Shown: in pieces, positions 57,201 through 64,000 of the stretch
Layout: each line of letters begins with the position of its first letter
How positions within the stretch are numbered: the first letter of the stretch is position 1
Made by a program: the position numbers and the translations under genes
Source: Phoronis australis
Lineage: Eukaryota; Phoronida; Phoronidae
Length of the DNA stretch: 64,000 nucleotides
NCBI GenBank assembly: GCA_002633005.1
Contig: NMRA01000066.1
Span: 269,009 to 333,008, forward strand
Direction: 5' to 3'
The notes under the pieces: model-generated
Told to the model about the DNA's origin: nothing
Database searches by the model: none
Seen by the model: the letters and a program-made list of their open reading frames with translations, nothing else

Positions 57201-58225
57201 GTGATCTTGTTAACTCTATGAATGCGTAAATTCACGCGAGTAAAAGGCAAGTGTTTCGCAAGTCATTAAAAGTTGAGACTTAATAACAGGCTTCATCATT
57301 TAATTTGAAGCTCGGTCAGTCCATGGTAAGTAGGACCTCGTGATGTGAAGGATGGACCTTGCGATGGCATGGTGAAACCTTGTGATGGGAAGAACGGACC
57401 TTGCGATGGCATGGTAAAACCTTGTGATGGGAAGAACGGACCTTGTGATGGGAAGAACGAATCAAAAGACCTGGTTATGGGACGGACGGACCTTTCTAGG
57501 GAAAGGAAAAGCTTGTAATGGGAAGAGCGGACCTTAAGAAGAGATGAACGAGCCATGTGATGAGATGGGTAGACATTATGATGAGTGGGTCGATCTTCTT
57601 GATATGAGAAGGATGAACAAGAAGATGGGAAGGACGGATCTTCTTGTTATATTAAGGACGGATCTTGTGATGGGTCGGACGGGCGAATTTTCTTGTTTCA
57701 TGAAGGGAGGACGAGGTGATGGGAAGGGTAGATGTTATAGGAATGACGGACTTTGCGATAAGAGGACGGGTCGTCTTCTTATAGAAGGAACGGACAAGGT
57801 GATGGGAAGGGCGGACATTGTTGTGATGGAATGGACGGAGCTTGTTATGGGAAGGACGGGCCCTGTGATGAAAAGGACGGATCTTTCTGTTAGGAATAGA
57901 ACTGACCTTGTGATAGTGAGGACGGGTTATGGGAAAATCAGCTCTTGTGATGGGAAGATCGGAGCTTTTTGTTATGGGAGTAACGGACGTTTTGATGGGC
58001 AAGACGGACCTTCTTGTTAAGGGAAGAACGCACAAGGTGATGAGAATAAGGGAAACAAAAAATGGTGCTACCTGATCAGTGGTAATTGACATAACTGACA
58101 AGTCTACTGTTTAAGACACCTGTTTTTGTAAATTACAATCTTTGCTTACCTTTTTGGCTGGATGATAATCCAATTATCAGGGACAGTCCCAACACCAAAT
58201 AACACGTCAGAACGTGGCGTACCAT
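35485..58225 (-). CDS. Adhesion GPCR paralog B, complete (SP, VWC-like, two C-type lectin domains, Ig-like, GAIN, GPS, 7TM)
   Basis: Twenty-three coding exons on the minus strand join with compatible phases into 3861 nt, giving a predicted 1286 aa plus stop. Approximate layout: signal peptide 1-22; cysteine-rich VWC-like 26-100; C-type lectin-like domain 1, 101-240; C-type lectin-like domain 2, 247-388; Ig-like 393-490; uncharacterised extracellular 492-615; HRM-like 616-691; GAIN about 692-976 with the GPS at its end (HL/T cleavage at 969/970); 7TM 977-1225; short cytoplasmic tail to 1286. This is an adhesion-family receptor at the plasma membrane, self-cleaved at the GPS in known family members. 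The lectin modules suggest recognition of an extracellular ligand, but neither keeps an EPN or QPD sugar-binding motif. Exon borders are read by eye, and the donor of the exon at 48527-48712 is ambiguous. Subtype within the family is not assigned. Confidence 0.9.
36063..36262 (-). CDS. Paralog B exon: TM5 and TM6 start
   Basis: 200 nt between TTTCAG and GTAAGT. It encodes CWLSRDLFYYGFMIPI, then VLVVRALTCAR and LLLLG. Confidence 0.96.
36971..37034 (-). CDS. Paralog B exon: TM4
   Basis: 64 nt, acceptor CTTACAG, donor GTAGTA. It encodes GIPLLFVIIPVAVNPDLYGG. Confidence 0.94.
37436..37698 (-). CDS. Paralog B exon: TM2 and TM3
   Basis: 263 nt. It encodes TLFNLSLALLLSM, the TM3 Cys context GCIAVAVLLHYLILVSFAW, and FMLKTCLLSWG before donor GTGAGT. 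Confidence 0.96.
37947..38068 (-). CDS. Paralog B exon: TM1
   Basis: 122 nt, acceptor TTGTCTAG, donor GTGAGC. It encodes DIHGTPID, then a hydrophobic helix like TM1 of paralog A. Confidence 0.94.
38547..38693 (-). CDS. Paralog B exon: GPS autoproteolysis motif
   Basis: 49 codons. It encodes CGFWDYNIGDFS, EGCWTNG, VCTCDHLTNFAILL. All GPS cysteines and the H-L-T cleavage site are present (predicted cleavage after residue 969). Confidence 0.96.
39014..39207 (-). CDS. Paralog B exon: GAIN strands before GPS
   Basis: 194 nt, acceptor ATTATTAG, donor GTAAGT. It encodes GQKTSFVLYNNWKLFQT, WLTYSKVVSAKIN, ATFLPVRL. Confidence 0.93.
39496..39592. repeat. CA/CG-rich microsatellite
   Basis: An interrupted (CA)n tract with CGCGCGGGCGCG in its middle. 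It lies in the GAIN intron of paralog B. The long open frames across it are repeat artefacts. Confidence 0.9.
40103..40374 (-). CDS. Paralog B exon: GAIN core
   Basis: 272 nt, acceptor GTTTCCAG, donor GTTAGT. It encodes FFEVLPNIAVAVYDQGVN, GIQLIS, ETLVQPLYN? (read as KTLVQPLYN) and ALAVEPK. It splices directly to 39207 across an 895-bp intron that contains no PAN exon. Confidence 0.93.
40575..40790. repeat. Two imperfect tandem units of ~110 bp
   Basis: Both units contain GTAGCCAACCACC/GCAGCCAGCCACC, TTTAACGTAGC, ACGTAA/CCGTAA and GGTATAGTG. They adjoin the hAT relic and could be part of its 5' end. Confidence 0.5.
40835..41660 (+). pseudogene. hAT-family transposase relic (ZNF862-like C-terminal part)
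   Basis: Reading + across frame changes gives LIQNLALIHGVLEELS, then NLERRLLDNDEQSF, SILDPRTWP, HEIKDICERFG, and in another frame ECERGFSEMNRI, LLFGKINGLPL. The C-E-R-x-F-S-x-M-N and L-L-F-x-K-x-N-G-P-L motifs are those of the hAT C-terminal dimerisation region. Stops at 41069 and a frameshift near 41520 show it is dead. It is antisense to paralog B, within the intron 40375-42453. Confidence 0.82.
42454..42548 (-). CDS. Paralog B exon: GAIN helical
   Basis: 95 nt after TTTGCAG, donor GTAAAT. It encodes VTKNVLQIVNNVMNMNAS, then FFNAAS. Confidence 0.9.
42884..43030 (-). CDS. Paralog B exon: GAIN N-terminal helices
   Basis: 147 nt after TCTTTTAG, donor GTAAAT. It encodes NVESLANKTADLT, NSVDIVLVS. 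Several N-glycosylation sequons are present. Confidence 0.9.
43444..43571 (-). CDS. Paralog B exon: HRM-like second half
   Basis: 128 nt after TGTTTTAG, donor GTACAC (non-consensus at +3 to +6). It encodes GKPVGEWTCAGNFTTGLYW, then PRAIPC. Confidence 0.87.
43908..44006 (-). CDS. Paralog B exon: HRM-like first half
   Basis: 99 nt between TTTCCAG and GTAAGC. It encodes EYCYRTDE, LTFPVSSAG, SEQTCPT. Confidence 0.87.
44926..45290. repeat. (GA)n microsatellite interrupted by an assembly gap
   Basis: AGAGAG runs on both sides of N at 44964-45243 (280 N). The true repeat length is unknown. It lies in a paralog B intron. Confidence 0.95.
45482..45639 (-). CDS. Paralog B exon: extracellular, possibly SEA-like
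   Basis: 158 nt after TTTGAAG, donor GTAAGT. It encodes VGVNFSLTTELKIF, DLSDLLKTLKN, IDTQSIRLLSAG. Confidence 0.88.
45892..46102 (-). CDS. Paralog B exon: extracellular region of unknown fold
   Basis: 211 nt after CTTTCAG, donor GTGAGT. It encodes VRYFVGWLHIPNSKF, HVLYNWF. One codon shorter than the A exon. Confidence 0.88.
46672..46793 (-). CDS. Paralog B exon: Ig-like C-terminal half
   Basis: 122 nt after TGTGCAG, donor GTAAGT. It encodes SCQSGDSG, DDFGLLTCEAWGYF. The Cys-containing F-strand-like motif pairs with the Cys of the preceding exon. Confidence 0.85.
47093..47267 (-). CDS. Paralog B exon: Ig-like N-terminal half
   Basis: 175 nt after TTTCAAG, donor GTAAGT, phase 1 in and 2 out. 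It encodes TVTILEPPSDAV, YSVKCVPAGDYFALT. The E-P-P leader and single Cys fit the first half of an Ig-like domain. No paralog A counterpart was found inside the window. Confidence 0.78.
47481..47735 (-). CDS. Paralog B exon: C-type lectin-like domain 2, C-terminal part
   Basis: 255 nt after GTTCCAG, donor GTGAGT, phase 1-1. It encodes TYIGMSLRNGRMMWSNGT, then CYVMLNENLL, CGELHPFLCEK. The Y-I-G, W-S-N-G-T and final C-x6-F-L-C-E patterns define the long-loop half of a C-type lectin fold. No EPN, QPD or WND calcium-site motif is present. Confidence 0.9.
48527..48712 (-). CDS. Paralog B exon: C-type lectin-like domain 2, N-terminal part
   Basis: Acceptor TTTGTAG. It encodes AKCGSGW, VCFKYHSEPHSFGDAEQLC, EEGGHLAQP, EQFEQI. 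This is the typical opening of a C-type lectin domain (C...W-x-A-x-x-x-C-x-x-x-G-G-x-L-A, with F replacing W). The donor is taken as GCAG|GTGTTC at 48527. An alternative phase-1 donor GTTGGT lies about 29 nt downstream and would add residues. Confidence 0.85.
49131..49917 (+). repeat. A-tailed repeat, copy 1
   Basis: About 787 bp, nearly identical to 50291-51073. It starts ATTCTGTTAAGGCTTTACG, contains a tRNA T-arm-like GCGGGTTCGAGTCCCG at about 49243 and ends in AAAGAAAAAAAAAA with a single N. The tail and B-box suggest a retroposed SINE-like or composite element. Confidence 0.75.
50291..51073 (+). repeat. A-tailed repeat, copy 2
   Basis: Second copy about 1155 bp downstream, same orientation, same start and A-rich tail. 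Its B-box is mutated (GGGTTAGAGTC). About 370 bp of unrelated sequence separates the copies. Confidence 0.75.
52595..52761 (-). CDS. Paralog B exon: C-type lectin-like domain 1, C-terminal part
   Basis: 167 nt after TTTTTCCAG, donor GTACGT, phase 2 in and 1 out. It encodes LYRWFPKPFPKMGDCV, then PCDDKLPVVCQT, the closing D-C ... C-x-x-x-L-P-V-V-C signature of C-type lectins. The calcium-site WND is not present. Confidence 0.88.
53431..53521 (-). CDS. Paralog B exon: C-type lectin-like domain 1, middle
   Basis: 91 nt after CCCTTTAG, donor GTAAGT, phase 1 in and 2 out. It encodes GEVWTGGHFNTEIGKFYW, then DGTPL, matching the V-W-T-G ... F-x-W-x-D-G-T strand region of lectin folds. Confidence 0.88.
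53701..53864. mobile_element. Short MITE with hAT-like ends
   Basis: The ends CAGCGACGGATCCAGG and (inverted) CAGCGGCGGATTTGGG enclose about 165 bp with G-rich and C-rich subterminal runs. CAGnGnCGGAT ends are frequent on hAT-type MITEs. An 8-bp target duplication could not be confirmed. Confidence 0.5.
54339..54518 (-). CDS. Paralog B exon: C-type lectin-like domain 1, N-terminal part
   Basis: 180 nt after ACTTTCAG, donor GTAAGT, phase 1-1. It encodes VDCLPGWNASL, ITCIKQQTGLHTWSAGKQLC. Two Cys plus W-x-x-G/A-x-x-x-C spacing match the start of a C-type lectin domain. Confidence 0.87.
54519..56295. other. Paralog B intron after the VWC-like exon
   Basis: 1.8 kb. No exon recognised. Confidence 0.5.
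56296..56520 (-). CDS. Paralog B exon: VWC-like cysteine-rich module
   Basis: 225 nt, phase 1-1, acceptor TTTTTGTTTCAG-like, donor GTATGT. It encodes 75 residues with eleven cysteines, including CSVPNNPGKTLYYR, DECQTCSCW and DRCNCSKLWC. The C-x-x-C-x-C core and the preceding G-x-x-Y are typical of von Willebrand factor C domains. Exact subfamily is not assigned. Confidence 0.82.
57315..58045. repeat. Minisatellite, ~19-20-bp unit
   Basis: Imperfect tandem copies of a unit like GGGAAGGACGGACCTTGTGA run for about 730 bp in intron 1 of paralog B, between signal-peptide and VWC-like exons. The long open frames here are by-products of the repeat. Confidence 0.88.
58150..58225 (-). CDS. Paralog B first coding exon: signal peptide
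   Basis: ATG at 58223-58225 (CCATGG on the + strand), then 25 codons encoding MVRHVLTCYLVLGLSL and a hydrophobic run to SSSQK, then donor GTAAGC. One basic residue, a hydrophobic core and small residues before the junction are a canonical signal peptide. Phase 1 leads directly into the VWC-like exon. Confidence 0.87.
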
Positions 58226-59660
58226 GGCTGGGATTGTAGCAATATATTATGATCACAGTATTTTATTTTGTCATGCCGACTCGTGACTGAACCCGGCAGC
58301 GTATCCACAGAATACAAACCCAACCGTGCAAAGCATTGACCCAGGCAACAGTGCATGATAAAGGAAGCGCAACACGGAGACTACTTAAAACCCTTTACTC
58401 TTAATACAAACGCAGGCGTGATTTATGGGCTCTTACGTACGTGTATGCTCTTTTAGACATTGTGTAAAATGATTGAAGTGAGCGGTTTCTCCCAGAGAAT
58501 TTTTATGTGCAAACTAATTAGTAATGAAAGTGAACGTGGTTGAAGTTGCGCAATGGTCTTAATAAACAAACATTGGGTTTGCTGGTATTCACATATAGCT
58601 CATCCTTTAGTAGAGTTATTAAGCTTTACAATTTCGACTTAACCTACATGTAACTATCGTTTTTGGCGAGGGAGGCAAAAATAAAGGCGGCGGGGCAGAA
58701 TTTCGAAATTATGAAGTGTGGTACAGTTACGGGGAAGTGAATTTTGCTACTAAGTTTTAACGGGCCTGATTAGCATAAAATTGGAAAATAAATGACTCGG
58801 CGACAAAGGCCTTTCATCCTCTGTTCAACCTATTATCAAATCGTTTGACTGACGTCAGTTGTCTTTAGTATAAGTGCGCAAGGTGAAATAAGTTTTGTGT
58901 AAATCACTGTCACGCAATCGTATAAATTTTTATTCGTTTAAAATGCAGCAAATGATTTATCGTTTTTAGATTAGATATTTTTAAAGATTGTGCCTAGAAT
59001 ATATTTAGGGTACAACATATTTTACGTGGCTACGTACTGCACATAAAAGGTTACTTTAAATGGTATACGTTGTTCAACACATACCTTAAGCTTAATCGAA
59101 CGTTGACATGTTAACTGAACCAAAGTCAGTTGTCTTTCACAACATTATAATGTATGACATCCTTGGAAATCGTGAAAATCAAGGTAATCACGTAAACCGT
59201 TGCAGGTGCGTGACTCGTTCTTATATTTAATGCTAACAGTTTGGAGCACCTGAATTACATAGAGATCTACATTCAATAGATTCAATACATACATCGTATA
59301 CATAAGTACCGGTACATATAATTGTTCGCTCTGCACTCGCATTGGTGTCCACTACACACAACCTCCATATGTAAGGGTATTCATTTTTCAATTTCTTGAG
59401 GTAGGTTAAAGCAGAGCAGGAGTTATTACACACGATGTATTTTTAGAAAAAACGAGGGGAATCTGTGTAATCACTTTATGGATTGACAGTACGGGAAAAT
59501 GAAATGGATTGTTTATTAGTTAGTTTTGTTTCCTTCTAGTGACAATGTATCCTACTTGCGTCAAATATGGCGCACACAAAGACTTAATACAAGTCTTTTG
59601 TGAAGTACATGTAATTGATCGCAAAACACAGCCTCGGGTGAACATTATATCACTAGCATT
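58226..59660. other. Region upstream of paralog B start codon
   Basis: It should contain the paralog B promoter and any 5' UTR. No clear TATA box or initiator can be supported by eye. AT-rich with no exon. Confidence 0.4.
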
Positions 59661-59670
59661 GGCTATACAC

Positions 59671-60237
59671 CTCGCTGGTTCCCTGTCTGCCTAGGTGGGG
59701 CGGTAGCCGCGCCAGCAAGCAGGTATCAATTAATTTTCCTCGGTAAATTTTTCTACACCGGCGTTTCTGATTGGCTAGTCGAATTCTCAACAGGCAGCGC
59801 TTTAAGCAAACAAACTGGCATGACTCATCGACTGAAGTGTAAATGTGGTCTGTTGTGCAGTCAAATCGGTGCTTAAAATTTATGTTCAGGAAATGTGAAG
59901 CCAAGAAAGTGTGATTGCGCCTTTTTGGAATGCATCTTTCTACTGTCGATGACTTTTGTTTACGATAGTGTCCTGTAACGGTTAAATTGGCCAGATATGT
60001 GTTTATTGTACATGTATGTGCTTCAAGCACGCGGCTATAAAACATCACTGCAGAAACAAAATAGTTGCTGCGACGCCACTTGCATGACAAGGCTAAAATT
60101 GTTCACAGCTCACCATTTTTTCACGTTGTTGTAAAGCTAACCAATGACTGCCGAGGTTACATCGACAAATGCTTAAGCGCGAGCCACTGCGTGATACCTG
60201 CGTGCTGGCTGGGCTAAGCACGCGGGGAACCAGCAAG
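59671..60237. mobile_element. MULE-like MITE with 10-bp target-site duplication
   Basis: GGCTATACAC directly repeats at 59661-59670 and 60238-60247. Between them lie inverted ends (CTCGCTGGTTCCC at the left, inverse of CTTGCTGGTTCCCC at the right), followed inward by matching CAGCAAGCAGGTATCA / CAGCACGCAGGTATCA. TIRs of about 50 bp with 9-10 bp duplications are characteristic of Mutator-like elements. At 567 bp it is non-autonomous. A relative lies at 13541. Confidence 0.72.
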
Positions 60238-60396
60238 GGCTATACACATGCGTGCCCTCCGTAGACGCGAGAATCTCGCGAAAACGCAAGGTTAAATAAG
60301 ACTTTGCGAGTTACCTTCATGTATTATATGGGAAGCATACTAGCTTCCTTCGTAAGATACATGTAGCTCTGAGCACTTACTGATTAAGTGAAAGAC

Positions 60397-60726
60397 TACA
60401 TACATACATACATACATACATACATACATACATACATACATACATACATACATACATACATACATACATACATACAAACATACATAGTTACATAAATACA
60501 TAGTTACATAAATACATACATACATACATACATACATAAATACATACATACATAGTTACATAAATACATACATACATACACACACAGATACATACATTTA
60601 TGCTTATGATGATACGTACATACATCATACATACTGTACATGCATACATACATAAATACATACATACATACATACATAGTTACATAAATACATACATACA
60701 TACACACAATCCTACATACATACATT
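60397..60726. repeat. (TACA)n / (CATA)n tetranucleotide array
   Basis: Long near-perfect ACATACAT repeats with internal AGTTACATAAAT variants. The open frames across it are repeat artefacts. Confidence 0.95.
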
Positions 60727-62067
60727 TATGCTAATGACGATACACGATTCAAAGTCATTGTGTTGGATTTTTGGGATTAACTTTCAAAAATACCGAATCA
60801 TAATGTGATTTTTTCACAATCATGTCTGATATCCTCTTCGAATGATTGTAATATCATGTTGATAATTGACAACATGTAATTTGGAGAGACACGTTCGTCA
60901 CAGTAATGTAGCTATGTCTAGCTTTTACCAACAAATTATCTTTCACAGCCATGACGGCTTAATAAATTTGTAATGAAAATAATTTTCTAGTAGCAAAAGA
61001 ACCCTGTAAATAAAACCAAACATCGCACCGTGGATAATTTGGTTTACAAGTTAATTCGAACACTGCCCACAAAATACGACACGTGTTCTCCGTGGGTTTC
61101 GACTAGCATAATATTCACAAGTCGCTAAAGTATTGTCAAAGAATATTTTATAATAGCGGCCCGTTTTTGAGTCCAGAAATTCAATTTCTTGCCTATGTCA
61201 TTTTAATAACAATGCGTTATATTAAATAATAATCTGTTAATATCCACAAGTATACAGCAGAATCGCCACACTGGTACAACAGCATTACACACATGTACGT
61301 TAAACCAGTTCTTTTCCGTTATCGTGACTGAGACATACATGCAAAACTTTTAATACTAACACATATATTACACCTTTCTGACATGTATCCCCTCTTCAGA
61401 AATAAGACGTCTACATGTATTATACTGTACCTCTCGAAGTTTATTTTAATTTAATTTCGTAGTTGTCTATTCTAAATCGCTAAACCGTAGGAAATCCAAT
61501 ACATTAAGTTAAAGGTGTGCAAACGTACACCTCTCGGCTGTAACACACGTCCTGATTGGTGAAGTTTCAGGTGGTATGATTTCTAGTTGCATTATTCTAA
61601 AAATTGTTTACAAACGCTGCAAACGCTTGAATTTATTTACTAACAAAACGATGCGCTTGAAGACGTGAAGTGATTCTACAGTGTTTCTCGTTTTAAAAGA
61701 GTGCAGTACGGTTCAGATCAGTCAAAAATCCATACAAAGGCGGTTTTGGGTCATTTCATGCATTTAACTTACTTTCTTACGGTAGTCACTAAAATTACCA
61801 TTTTATTACCTTAAACGTCAGGTACCAAAGTTTACTAAAAAATCCCATATTTTGTGCCATTGTAAGTAATTACCGAACTTCTGCACATGTATGAAGTCGC
61901 CATTACTTTTGTAAAGATATATTTTAAAAGTGACCCTCAAATAGCTGAGTTTCGGAATAGTCGCCCCATATTGAAAATCACTATCAGACCAGACGGCTAT
62001 CAGCGCTATTACAGATTTGGTTTCAATCTACTGGAATAAGCAACCTTTAATACATTTCCTGCTAGCA

Positions 62068-62260
62068 TAATGCCTGCAAATGTCCACTGCTTTGCGGAGG
62101 GGTGTGCGAATGGTTTACGGAAAAAGGCAGACCTCTTGAAATATCCATGAATGAATTCAAAGGACATGATGCTCCACACATTTCCCTTTGCGAAGAATCC
62201 GCGTCCTACTGTCAGTGTCAGCGGGAAAATTTCGATCCAAGCCCATGTCAAAAAACGAAA
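62068..62260 (+). pseudogene. Possible THAP-type zinc-finger fragment
   Basis: An ATG opens MPANVHCFAEGCANGLRKK with C-x4-C spacing near the N-terminus, then a stop, then HTFPFAKNP. This resembles the start of THAP domains (C-x2-4-C ... F-x-F/F-P). Short and broken, so only a suggestion. Confidence 0.25.
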
Positions 62261-62429
62261 ATAAAATTAACTAGTGAGCTCAAACTAATCAAACCATGGA
62301 AAGGGATGACAATGGGGTATATCCTTTTGTTTTTACATTAATGAACCACTGTGTAGTAACTGAATCGGCTGTTCACCAAATCCGAGATTCTCAAACACAA
62401 AATTTACCTGAGTTCATTACCAACCTCCC

Positions 62430-62520
62430 TTCCTCCTCCTCCCTCGCTCCTCTCACTCCTTCGCCAACCCCTTCCCTACCTCCTGCACCCCACTCACTCT
62501 CCCTCCCTTTGTCTCTTTAT
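62430..62520. repeat. Pyrimidine-rich low-complexity tract
   Basis: CCTCCCTTCCTCC-type sequence on the + strand. Confidence 0.8.
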
Positions 62521-62540
62521 ATTTCATAACCGGCTGTTTC

Positions 62541-64000
62541 AGATGGGTATCCGCGTTTCCGGGGACGGCCAAATGATTTGGAACTGCCTGATTTTCATCA
62601 TCCTAGGACAAAATCACCGAAAACACGATATCTTTCAAAGTCGATACAAATAGGCAAAAATCACCTGGCGCGTGTCGCAGATTTTTCCTGCATCAAAATC
62701 ACGGAAATATCATTAAAAGAATAAACTTACGGTTGTAAAAATCGTCTGTTCTGTCAAATTTCGTTGATAATGATTTCAATCAACGGCATTTTAAAGAGAC
62801 ACGTTGGGTCATTCCATAGCAATGCAATGTAAAATGGAAAAGGCACGCACAGCGTTCATTTTGAGTCAAATAACCAGATGAAAAGTTGCAAAATATTCCT
62901 TAAATCCGTAATCAGGCGAGTGGCCTTTTCACGGTAAAAGCTTTATGGAAGTTTTAGTATTAGTGGCTTATATTTATTTTATAACAGATATAAATGACAT
63001 ATGAATTATGACAATAAGTGCTCAGTCCAAACTGCGCTCATTTGACACTTAAGAGTGAGACATAATAACAGTTAACAAGTGAGGTCAAATAATAAAGCTT
63101 AGTCTAGGCAGCTATACTGTGTTAGTTGTCCACAGAAATACTGAATTAATAATTCTAAAGCTCCTGGTATGCTAATTCCTAAAAGTCATTGTAAAGATAT
63201 GTTAAGTACGAAAATTGTAGTGATTTAATTATGTAATGAACAAGTGTGAAATGCCGCTCATCTTTAACTGAATCAAAATATTTTCATCATCAAAACCTAT
63301 AAGTACATGTAGATGGACACTTCCAATCCAGGGCCGGAACACAAGAAACGTGACATTTTAATTCTTACAGCCCGCTTAGTTACATACATATACTTGCACA
63401 AAATAATATGATCTCAACTTAGGTTTATTTTGTTTCTCGCATCACCTAACAATGCTCAAAACAACACTGAATATTAATAACCAATAAACAACTTCTAATA
63501 TAATCTAATCTGTCCACCCTTTTCTAACAACAGAGTTATACCACTTAACAATTTTCCAAAAGTCCTACCAAATTAAGTTCCTTCTATTATTTGTAAAATC
63601 CGAAGATCCCCACCAACAGCGTGAGCTGTTTTAAATCCGTTTACCCCTAACTAAAAAGCATATTAGCTCTATTTGGTATATTTTCAGAATTAACGTTAAA
63701 CCTTCGCACAGCAGATACATAGCGCCAAATTCGCACTGCACAATAATTACATACAATTTTAACACTTAGAAATCTTAGATGTTTATTAATAAAAATATCT
63801 TACAAAAATTAACTAATGCTCACTCTGAAGCCTCAGGCTCGGGAGTAAGGACACGCTTTTCTTGAAATCTAAATATTCGCCATTTACCTCAAACATCCAT
63901 TAGCAATAATTTATATTTAACTACAAAACTTTTTAGCTCGAATTCAAAACTATTTTTGTTAGGTTTAGTTATATTTTCAACAGGATTTGTTTTGTATAAT
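62541..64000. other. AT-rich sequence without recognised genes
   Basis: No exon, RNA gene or definite repeat is supported in this terminal stretch. Confidence 0.5.

Noticed and set aside
57544-58101. 158- and 149-codon open frames with repeated R-T-D-L or H-H-K-x-R-P
   Set aside because: By-product of the 19-20-bp minisatellite; a multiple-of-three-like spacing drift keeps frames open by chance.
60340-60725. MYVCMYVC-type repetitive proteins
   Set aside because: By-product of the TACA tetranucleotide array.
1-64000. CRISPR arrays, operons, ribosome-binding sites
   Set aside because: The window is eukaryotic, with spliced genes; the regular repeats present are microsatellites and minisatellites without unique spacers.

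Overview
This is eukaryotic genomic DNA from an animal, most likely a cnidarian (stony coral or sea anemone). Short phase-conserved exons sit between GT...AG introns, the sequence is AT-rich with many decayed transposons and microsatellites, and there are two assembly gaps (23195-23769 and 44964-45243). The phylum is inferred from the gene style: PAN, C-type lectin and adhesion-GPCR modules, plus a ballast-domain relic. No species-level marker was recognised.

Two paralogous adhesion G-protein-coupled receptor (aGPCR) genes fill most of the window, tail to tail. Paralog A is on the + strand. Its 5' end is outside the window or not recognised; 15 exons run from 2396 to a stop at 30378. Paralog B is on the - strand and appears complete, with 23 coding exons from the ATG at 58225 to the stop at 35485. 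The B exons sum to 3861 nt, a closed reading frame of 1286 aa. B encodes, in order, a signal peptide, a VWC-like cysteine-rich module, two C-type lectin-like domains, an Ig-like module, further extracellular exons of unknown fold, a hormone-receptor-motif-like module, GAIN, GPS, seven transmembrane helices and a short tail. Each of the 15 shared exons has the same phase in A and B, and most have identical length, so the pair looks like an inverted duplication.

Paralog A has much longer introns. Its intron inside GAIN (15299-25127) carries three things missing from the 895-bp equivalent in B: an in-frame PAN/apple-domain exon (17089-17337, phase 1-1), a decayed gene for the cysteine-rich ballast domain known from the P2X7 C-terminus (about 18856-20745), and a dispersed repeat. 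Paralog B introns carry a hAT transposase relic (40835-41660), a duplicated 780-bp A-tailed repeat (49131-51073), a 165-bp MITE and a minisatellite.

The 5.1 kb between the two 3' ends holds repeats and unrecognised coding-like relics. Upstream of paralog B (58226-64000) lie a MULE-like MITE with a 10-bp target duplication, a tetranucleotide array and otherwise AT-rich sequence. The palindrome TACATGTA occurs at least 35 times across the window, against roughly 2 expected.
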